Source: Micromonospora peucetia (GTDB taxonomy: Bacteria > Actinomycetota > Actinomycetes > Mycobacteriales > Micromonosporaceae). From it: a stretch of DNA of 64,000 nucleotides. Shown here one piece after another: positions 58,232-64,000 of this stretch. Position numbers and translations under genes: made by a program. Where the stretch lies: positions 1,178,001 to 1,242,000 of the forward strand of contig NZ_FMIC01000002.1 in NCBI RefSeq assembly GCF_900091625.1, in the 5' to 3' direction. The first letter of the stretch is position 1. Each line of letters starts with the position of its first letter. The notes beneath the pieces are model-generated. The model was not told the origin of the DNA. It worked only from the letters and a program-made list of their open reading frames with translations, and ran no database searches.

Positions 58232-59155
58232 GTGGCCCGCCAGTCGCCCCAACGGCCCGACGCCGACGAGCCTGAGCTCGACGACGCCGATGCCCCGGCC
58301 GAGTCCGGCACCGCACCCCTTTCGGCCGAGGCCGCCCGCGCCCTCTGGGACGAGTTGCGGATCGACCCGGTGGAGATCGCGCTGCCCGCCGGCACCGGCT
58401 ACACGCTGCGGGCGTACCGGCCGGCGCGGGAGCTGACCCCGACCGACGTCGCCGAGCGCGACCAGGACGACCCGTTCCTGGCCCGCCGTCAGGTCGCGGA
58501 GGACGACGCGGAGGACGACGACGAGGCCGTTGTCATCCTCGACGAGGATGTCGCGCAGGAGTTCGCCGAGAGCGACGAGGACGAGGCCAAGGGCCGCCGT
58601 CGCGACGCGACCGACGACGAGGACGCCGAGACCGACTCCGAGGACGAGGACGAGGACGAGGCTGGCGACGAGGAGGTGCCGCTCTTCCTCAGCCACCGCG
58701 GAAAACTGCTGCTCTTCAAGACGCCTGAGTCGCTGGTCAGTTTCATCCGTTCCGGGGCGCCGAACGACCTGTCTCAGCTGGACAGCTGGAATGAATTGTC
58801 CGAACGGGTCGAGCCGGCCGACATCGCGCCACTCGACGAGGACATCTACGAGCTCGACCTGGTGGTGGAGAACCTCCGCGGCGGGCACGACACCTGGGAC
58901 CCGACGCTGCTCATCGAGGCCGGCGAGGTGGCCCGCGACCTGGCGTACGGGCTGCGGCTTCCTGCGGTGCTCGACATGCTCTCCGCCGGCTCCAGCCTCG
59001 ATGACCTGGACGAAGCCCTGCGCGCCACGGTCAACGGCGGCGTCGGCGGGTTCTTCGGTCGGCGTCGGCTGAAGAAAATCGGGGCACAAACCGCAAGTTT
59101 GGGTTGGCGCACCATTGTCGGCAAGATCTCTGCGGTCGTGGACTGGCGCGACTGA
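58232..59155 (+). CDS. Highly acidic protein of unknown function
   Basis: 307 residues. The N-terminal 190 are extremely acidic (EDDAEDDDEAVVILDEDVAQE; DEDEDEAGDEE), the C-terminal 120 folded (VPLFLSHRGKLLLFKTPESLVSFIRSGAPNDLSQLDSWNELSERVEPADIAPLDEDIYELDLVVENLRGGHDTWDP). I do not recognise a family. GTG 58232 with GGAGG 7 nt upstream. Ends 65 nt before the transposase-like gene at 59220, probably the same transcript. Confidence 0.8.
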   Translation: MARQSPQRPDADEPELDDADAPAESGTAPLSAEAARALWDELRIDPVEIALPAGTGYTLRAYRPARELTPTDVAERDQDDPFLARRQVAEDDAEDDDEAVVILDEDVAQEFAESDEDEAKGRRRDATDDEDAETDSEDEDEDEAGDEEVPLFLSHRGKLLLFKTPESLVSFIRSGAPNDLSQLDSWNELSERVEPADIAPLDEDIYELDLVVENLRGGHDTWDPTLLIEAGEVARDLAYGLRLPAVLDMLSAGSSLDDLDEALRATVNGGVGGFFGRRRLKKIGAQTASLGWRTIVGKISAVVDWRD

Positions 59156-59219
59156 CCCTTTACGGGGAGCATCAGTCTCTGGCAGTGAAAGCCTTGTGTC
59201 CCGGGAGGAGGACGACGCC

Positions 59220-61646
59220 GTGGCGCTCGTGCGCGTGTACTGCGGTCTGGCCTCGGCGGATCCGGCCGACCGACCGGCCTCGGCCGGTTCGACGCTGACG
59301 TCCGCTGTGGTCGACGACGCAGGCCGTCTGCTGCATGTCTGCGAGATCGGCGACGACCCCGCCGGATACGCCCGGCTGGTCGCGCTGCTCGTGGAGCGGT
59401 CGGGCGGGCCGAGCGGTGCGGCCATCGCCGCCGACAGCGACGACCACACGGTCACCTCGCTGCTCAGCGCCGCCGGTCGTCCACTGGCGATCGCCGACGA
59501 CGACTCCGTCGACGACTTCGCCGAGCGGTTCGCCGACGACGACTCCCTGGAGGAGATGCAGTCGCCCCCGGCCGAGCGGCACGCGGTCGGACTGGCCCGC
59601 GCCCTGCAGGCCGGCGCCCTCTCCGCCGTCACCCTCCCGACCCCCCGGGACCTCGCCGGTTACAAGCAGGTCCTCGCCGCGCACGCCGCCCTGGCCAGCG
59701 GCCGGCACTCCGCCGCCGTCACGCTGCGCGAGGTGCTCCGCGAGCTCTACCCGGCCGCGTTGCGCGCCTACCCGGACCCGGCCGAGCCGGTCTCGCTGGC
59801 CGTGTTGGACGCGTTGCCCGAGCCCGGCATGCTGAGCGGCGCCGTCGGTCGCGGCGGCGATGTCCCGGTCGCCGTGGAGGCGGTCGCGGCGCGCCTCGCC
59901 GCCGACGGGATCGCCGACGCCGACGAGATCACCGACGCGGTGACCGCCCTGCGGGTGGCCATCAGCGAGACGCCCCGGCGTGCCACCGTGAACCGCGCCC
60001 TCACCTCCGCGGTCGCAGAGACCGTGCGGCAGGCGGTCGCCTCCGTCCTGGCCTGCGACGCCGGCTGCCAGGCCCTGGTCGACGCGCTCAACGACCGGGT
60101 CGGCACGCCCGTCGTGTCGGCCCCGGGCCGCCGCGCCGCCACCCGACATGGCGAACCGCTCGCCGACGTGCCCGGACTCGCCCCCACCGGCGGCAGCCTG
60201 CCCGGCTTCCCTGCTGCTGGCGGCGACCTGTCCGGACTCGCCCCCACCGGCGGCCTGCGTGCCCTGCGGCCCGCAGAGCCCGAGCCCACCCCGAGCGGTG
60301 GCCGCCGGAGCCGACCCGAGCCCGTCCCCGGTGTGACGCCGCCCCCGGTCCCCCGGCCGCTCGGCCCGCCGCCGGTCGCACCGGCCCCGATCGCCCCGCC
60401 CCCGATCGCACCGACGCCGATGATGCCGGCCGCGGTCGCCGGTCCCCCGGTCTCCGCGCCCCCCGCACGGCCAGGCCCGCTGCCCAGCCGGATCGACGGC
60501 CCGACCAACCGTCCGGTGTCCGCGCCGCCTCCTCCGCCGCCGGGCATCACCCCCATCGCCCCCGCCCAGCGGGGCACGGTGCCGCCCGCCGAGGCGGGGG
60601 AGCCGTTCCGCCCCACCCTGACCACCGCGGCGATCCAGAACGCCCGCGCCGAGCGCCAGCGCACCGTGATCCCGCCCCGCCCTAAGACCAACGGCGAGTC
60701 GGCCACGCCCACGGGCGGCTTCAGCGCCACCGACCTCAACGTGCCCGTGCCCACGCCGCGCCCCGGCCAGGCGTCCGCTTCCCCGGCCGCCCGGGCGGAG
60801 TCCGCGCCCCCCGGCTCCCGGGCGAACTGGCCGCTGGTCAACAACCCGGAGGACCCGGCCGACAGTTCCGCGAAGAACCCGGTCGTCGGCTCCTACGGCG
60901 ACCGTGGCGGGCGCGGCGTCGACGCCCCGACCGATCCGGGGGCGGAGCGCCGGGTCACCCCGCCCTGGCTGGCCGACGACCTGCCCCAGGAGCCCCCGGT
61001 GCTGCGGCTGGTCGAGCCGCCGCCGCTGGCCGACCGCGCGCTGCTGGCCGGGACGGGCCCCACTGCCGAACCGCAGCCCGAGACGCCCCCGCTGCGGCTG
61101 GTCGACCGCGAGGAGGCCGCACGCAGCGGCCGGCCGGCCCCCCGTGACGAGCGGCCTGGAGCCGAGTACCGGCCCGCACCGCCGATGGAACGCCGCCCCC
61201 CGCCCGTGTCCGATGAGGGCGACGGCGACCTGCTGATCTTCGCCCAGGCCAAGTCCGCGTGGTTCGTAGGACACGACGACGAGTCCGACATGGACTGGTC
61301 CACCACGGCGGACACCGGCTGGCAGGCGGCCGAGCAGGCCGCCCGCCCGGCAGTCGGCGCCGAGACCCCGGCCGGGCTGCCCAAGCGGGTCCCCCAGGCC
61401 AACCTCGTCCCCGGCTCCCCGCTGCGGGACGAGCGACCACTGCGGATCGTCCGCGACGCGGCGAGCCTCGCCGAGAACACCACCGGCTACTTCCGCGGCT
61501 GGCGCCGGGGGCAGGAGATCGGTGGGTTCGCGGTCGGCGGCCGGCCCGGCCGTGAGGCCGCCGGCGGCTGGGACTTCACCCGCGACACGGGTGACCGCGA
61601 CGACGACCGGGAATACGAGTACCGCTCCGCCGGCTACCGCTCCTGA
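59220..61646 (+). CDS. IS110-transposase-like protein fused to a proline-rich tail
   Basis: 808 residues. The first 290 or so resemble the RuvC-fold DEDD and following helical domains of IS110 transposases in layout: VRVYCGLASADP start strand, SAVVDDAGRLLHVCEI, a middle strand (AIAADSDDH), ERHAVGLARALQAGALSA (where IS110 has DAxDA), and LRELYPAALRAYPDPAEPVSLAVLDALPEP (where IS110 has FPE...AL..L..YP.P). The acidic catalytic set looks incomplete, and no terminal inverted repeats or insertion footprints are visible. After about 290 a long Pro/Ala/Gly-rich region runs to the end, with a final basic part. It seems to be a resident gene of transposase ancestry (inference). GTG 59220 after GGGAGGAGG. 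Confidence 0.7.
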   Translation: MALVRVYCGLASADPADRPASAGSTLTSAVVDDAGRLLHVCEIGDDPAGYARLVALLVERSGGPSGAAIAADSDDHTVTSLLSAAGRPLAIADDDSVDDFAERFADDDSLEEMQSPPAERHAVGLARALQAGALSAVTLPTPRDLAGYKQVLAAHAALASGRHSAAVTLREVLRELYPAALRAYPDPAEPVSLAVLDALPEPGMLSGAVGRGGDVPVAVEAVAARLAADGIADADEITDAVTALRVAISETPRRATVNRALTSAVAETVRQAVASVLACDAGCQALVDALNDRVGTPVVSAPGRRAATRHGEPLADVPGLAPTGGSLPGFPAAGGDLSGLAPTGGLRALRPAEPEPTPSGGRRSRPEPVPGVTPPPVPRPLGPPPVAPAPIAPPPIAPTPMMPAAVAGPPVSAPPARPGPLPSRIDGPTNRPVSAPPPPPPGITPIAPAQRGTVPPAEAGEPFRPTLTTAAIQNARAERQRTVIPPRPKTNGESATPTGGFSATDLNVPVPTPRPGQASASPAARAESAPPGSRANWPLVNNPEDPADSSAKNPVVGSYGDRGGRGVDAPTDPGAERRVTPPWLADDLPQEPPVLRLVEPPPLADRALLAGTGPTAEPQPETPPLRLVDREEAARSGRPAPRDERPGAEYRPAPPMERRPPPVSDEGDGDLLIFAQAKSAWFVGHDDESDMDWSTTADTGWQAAEQAARPAVGAETPAGLPKRVPQANLVPGSPLRDERPLRIVRDAASLAENTTGYFRGWRRGQEIGGFAVGGRPGREAAGGWDFTRDTGDRDDDREYEYRSAGYRS

Positions 61647-61776
61647 CCGCCCGGAAACCGCCTCCCACCTGCGTGTTCCTGCCCACACCCGGATAATTTG
61701 ACGCCGGGTCGCGGTGGCCGGGAGCATACCGGCGGAACGGCCGGCGGCAGGGGTCGCCGGCTGGGAAGGCGACTCA

Positions 61777-63000
61777 ATGGCGACATCGGCAACCGGCCCC
61801 TCCGCGTTCACCCGTCGTGGTCTGCTGGCCGCGACGGCGGGCACGCTCCTGCTCAGCGCCTGCGGGCGCGGCGAGGCGGGCGAGGGCGACCCGGTCAGCA
61901 CGGTCACGCCAGGCGGCCAGGGGCTGCTGATCGGGGCCAGCCTGGAGCTGACCGGTCCCGGCGCCGCACTCGGCGTGCTACAGCACCGGGCGCTGGAGAT
62001 CACCCTCGAATCGCTCAACGCCAAGGGCGTGCCGGTCGGCAACCTCCGCCGCGCCGTACGGCTGGAGGTTCGGGACAACACCGGCGACGCCGCGCTGGCG
62101 GCCCGGCACGCCACCGAACTGGCCCGCGACACCGGCGTGCACGCCCTGGTCGGCGGCACCATGGCCGAGACCTCGATCGCCCTGGCCGGGGTCGCGCAGA
62201 AGGAGCGGGTGCCGTTGCTCTCCCTCGCCTTCGGCGACGGGATCGTGCTGCCGCTGGCGCAGCGGACGTACGTCTACAAGATGACTCCGGACGCCGGCGA
62301 CATGGCCCGGCGGCTCGCCCGGCTCATCGCCTCGCAGCGGCTGTCCCGGGTGGCGTTGCTGGCCGCGGCCGGCCTGCACGGCGACTCCGGCGTACGGGCG
62401 ATGACAGGGGCCCTGCGTACGGCCGGGGTGGCGCTGGCCTCCGGCACCCGGCTGCCCCGCACCGGCGAGGACTTCCGCCGGGCGGCCCGGGCGGCGACGG
62501 GCTCCCGCCCCGACGGGGTGGTGGTGTGGGCGACCGCCCCGGACTCGGCCGCCGCCGTCGGGGCGCTGCGCCGGGCCGGCTACGACGGCCCGGTGTTCCT
62601 CGACGCGGGTGCGGTCGCCGAGCAGACCCTGGAGGCCGGGAACGCGGCCCTCATGGAGGGCGCGCACGCCGTCCATCCGACCTCGCTGGGCGGGGCGATG
62701 CTCACCAACACCACCATGTCGGCGTTGGACCGCAAGGAGTTCATCTACCGCTACGTCCAGCTGCACGGCGGATTCAGCGGCTTCGCCCCGTACGCGTCCG
62801 ACGCGGTGCAGCTGATCGCCGACGCGGCGCGGCTCTCCACCAGCGTCGACCGTGGGCGGATCCGGGCGTTCCTGCAGAACCAGGTCACCGAGGGGATGGC
62901 GGGAATGTACTCCTTCACCCCCATCCGGCACGGCGGCATGGACCAGGGCTCGCTGGGCATCTACACCGTCAGCGCGGGTGCCTGGACGCGGGTGTCCTGA
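61777..63000 (+). CDS. Tat-type lipoprotein, branched-chain amino acid-type solute-binding protein
   Basis: 407 residues. The signal has a twin-arginine (TRRGLLAATAGTLLLSACG) and a lipobox (LSAC), so it is exported folded and lipidated. Mature part is a type I periplasmic-binding fold like LivJ/AmiC (GLLIGASLELTGPGAALGVLQHRALEITLESLN; ALVGGTMAETSIALAGVAQKERVPLLSLAFGD). No permease gene follows, so it is either an orphan binding protein or a sensor for the adjacent cvn GTPase conservon. ATG 61777 after GGGAAGG. Confidence 0.88.
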   Translation: MATSATGPSAFTRRGLLAATAGTLLLSACGRGEAGEGDPVSTVTPGGQGLLIGASLELTGPGAALGVLQHRALEITLESLNAKGVPVGNLRRAVRLEVRDNTGDAALAARHATELARDTGVHALVGGTMAETSIALAGVAQKERVPLLSLAFGDGIVLPLAQRTYVYKMTPDAGDMARRLARLIASQRLSRVALLAAAGLHGDSGVRAMTGALRTAGVALASGTRLPRTGEDFRRAARAATGSRPDGVVVWATAPDSAAAVGALRRAGYDGPVFLDAGAVAEQTLEAGNAALMEGAHAVHPTSLGGAMLTNTTMSALDRKEFIYRYVQLHGGFSGFAPYASDAVQLIADAARLSTSVDRGRIRAFLQNQVTEGMAGMYSFTPIRHGGMDQGSLGIYTVSAGAWTRVS

Positions 63001-63033
63001 CGCCGGCGGTGCGCGCCCGGCAGCGCCGCCTCG

Positions 63034-63103
63034 TCGACGGTCCGAGCCTGGCGCCGCCGCATCGACGGTCCGAGCCCGGCAGCCCGCGTCGACGGTCCGA
63101 GCC
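63034..63103. repeat. Three-copy 15-bp repeat
   Basis: TCGACGGTCCGAGCC at 63034-63048, 63062-63076 and 63089-63103, periods 28 and 27, between the convergent lipoprotein and GTPase genes. No hairpin of its own; purpose unknown. Confidence 0.65.
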
Positions 63104-63188
63104 CGCAGAGGTGGCCCGGTGCCGTGGTGCGGGCAGCGACGAGCACCCGGTGGCGGCCGAGGCCGTCCACCGGGTGCGGTCGCGTCGA

Positions 63189-63803
63189 TCAGGCCGGCGC
63201 GACGGCGCGCGTACGCCGCATGGTCAGCACGTACTCGACCAGCGAGATCAGCACGTGCTTCGTCGACTCCCGGTTACGGGCGTCGCAGGCCACCACCGGC
63301 ACGTCGCCGGAGATCGCGAGCGCGTCCCGGACGTCCTGCGGGTCGTGGTACTGCATCCCGTCGAAGCAGTTGATGGCCACCAGGTACGGCAGCCGCCGAT
63401 GCTCGAAGAAGTCGATCGCCGCGAAGCAGTCGGCCAGCCGACGGGTGTCCACCAGCACGACCGCGCCGATCGCGCCGCGGACCAACTCGTCCCACATGAA
63501 CCAGAACCGGGTCTGACCCGGCGTACCGAACAGGTACAGAATCAGGTCACGGTCGATCGAGATGCGGCCGAAGTCCATCGCCACCGTGGTCGTCGTCTTG
63601 CCCGGCACCTGCCGGGTGTCGTCGACGCCCACGCCGGCGGAGGTCATGATGGCCTCGGTCGTCAGCGGCGTGATCTCCGAGACCGAGCCGACCAGCGTCG
63701 TCTTGCCGACGCCGAATCCCCCGGCGATAACGATCTTCGCCGACGTCACGCGCCCACTCGGGGTCGGCGGGCGGTGCGACATGTCAGAGCCTGCGAAGTC
63801 CAC
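63189..63803 (-). CDS. Conservon GTPase (CvnD type)
   Basis: 204 residues, small Ras/Arf-like GTPase of the actinobacterial cvn systems. P-loop GGFGVGKTT, switch 2 LFGTPGQTRFWFMWDELVRGA, INCFDG in place of NKxD, ARNRE region. Starts MDFAGS, the usual CvnD N-terminus, overlapping the DUF742 gene upstream by 20 nt (a later Met at 63782 is possible). In conservons a histidine-kinase-like CvnA, roadblock CvnB, DUF742 CvnC and this GTPase act as a eukaryote-like receptor complex. Confidence 0.92.
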   Translation of the reverse strand: MDFAGSDMSHRPPTPSGRVTSAKIVIAGGFGVGKTTLVGSVSEITPLTTEAIMTSAGVGVDDTRQVPGKTTTTVAMDFGRISIDRDLILYLFGTPGQTRFWFMWDELVRGAIGAVVLVDTRRLADCFAAIDFFEHRRLPYLVAINCFDGMQYHDPQDVRDALAISGDVPVVACDARNRESTKHVLISLVEYVLTMRRTRAVAPA

Positions 63804-64000
63804 TCAGCACCCTCTCCAGCAGTTCAGTGCCCACCGCGTCGTCCGAGTCGTCCAGAATAGTCGGCTCGTGGACCGCGACCAGGCCATCCGTCGCCATGTC
63901 GGCGATGAGCACCCGGGCCACACCGAGCGGGAGCTGCATCCGCGCCGCGATCTCGGCGAGCGACTGCACACGTCCGTCACACAGCGCGGCGATGTACTGG
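63784..64000 (-). CDS. DUF742 protein (CvnC type), cut by the right edge
   Basis: The visible C-terminal 71 residues (QYIAALCDGRVQSLAEIAARMQLPLGVARVLIADMATDGLVAVHEP) match DUF742: the winged helix LCxxxxSxAEIAxxLxLPLGVxRVLxxDxxxxGLxxVH. Stop TGA at 63784. The 5' part, and presumably CvnB and CvnA, lie beyond the window. Overlaps the GTPase gene by 20 nt, so translation is coupled. Confidence 0.9.
   Translation of the reverse strand, partial: QYIAALCDGRVQSLAEIAARMQLPLGVARVLIADMATDGLVAVHEPTILDDSDDAVGTELLERVLSGLRRL

Noticed and set aside
59220..61646. Active insertion sequence
   Set aside because: No terminal inverted repeats or target duplication, incomplete acidic catalytic set, and a long non-transposase tail.
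59172..62162. Open minus-strand frame opposite the transposase-like and lipoprotein genes
   Set aside because: No ribosome-binding site and low-complexity Gly/Arg composition; the plus strand is better supported.

Overview
The window comes from a high-GC actinomycete, most likely Micromonosporaceae (Micromonospora/Salinispora type). The reasons are the strong G/C third-position bias, frequent GTG starts, the biotin-dependent acyl-CoA carboxylase genes with a separate epsilon subunit, a cvn-type GTPase conservon, mycothiol-synthase-like GNAT proteins, GuaB1, GPP34 and SCO6745-type proteins, and many apparently leaderless genes (a TANNNT box 6-8 nt before the start codon). No rRNA, tRNA, CRISPR array, intact insertion sequence or prophage was seen.

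Layout. 0-18 kb: birA (cut by the left edge) and the acyl-CoA carboxylase genes (beta at 531, epsilon at 7437, maf at 10958, biotinylated alpha at 16426). Between them lie other modules: a SigE-type sigma factor with a coupled membrane protein, an M50-like protease, a Uma2 protein, a receptor-type Ser/Thr kinase, a three-gene type VII secretion-like cassette ending in a mycosin protease (7791-10836), an O-methyltransferase, an MFS carrier and a PadR-linked drug ABC exporter. 18-31.5 kb: ArgP/LysE-type pair, guaB1, a TetR-DoxX divergon with two near-perfect operators, a MarR-controlled heterodimeric ABC exporter, a short threonyl-tRNA synthetase paralogue preceded by a threonine-rich leader peptide and a strong hairpin, DedA and DUF998 membrane proteins, and an LpdA-type flavoprotein. 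31.5-49.3 kb: GNAT, SCO6745-like, coiled-coil, metallo-hydrolase, DUF4349 and M20 genes, an acyl-CoA mutase large subunit divergent from a second receptor kinase, phospho-sugar mutase, GPP34, upp, and deoC with two aldehyde dehydrogenase genes. 49.5-56.9 kb: BlaI-M56 regulator/protease pair followed by cydA-cydB-cydD-cydC. 57-64 kb: HAAS/PadR pair, an acidic protein, an IS110-transposase-like protein with a proline-rich tail, a Tat-lipoprotein solute-binding protein, and the start of a cvn conservon (GTPase and DUF742).

How genes work together. The carboxylase genes make malonyl/methylmalonyl-CoA and depend on birA for biotinylation; the acyl-CoA mutase at 38608 may feed or drain the same acyl-CoA pool. 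deoC plus the aldehyde dehydrogenases would split deoxyribose phosphate and oxidise the acetaldehyde, while upp salvages uracil. BlaI/M56 sits immediately upstream of cytochrome bd and its assembly ABC genes, and CTAC/GTAG dyads occur in both promoters, suggesting a regulatory link.

The observations most worth a second look are the threonine attenuator in front of the extra ThrRS, the orphan type VII-like cassette with a compositional break inside its genes, the repeated T-x-x-hydrophobic motifs (candidate FHA docking sites) in both receptor kinases, the BlaI-cyd linkage, and an 80-bp element that appears to have split a GTGA gene junction.
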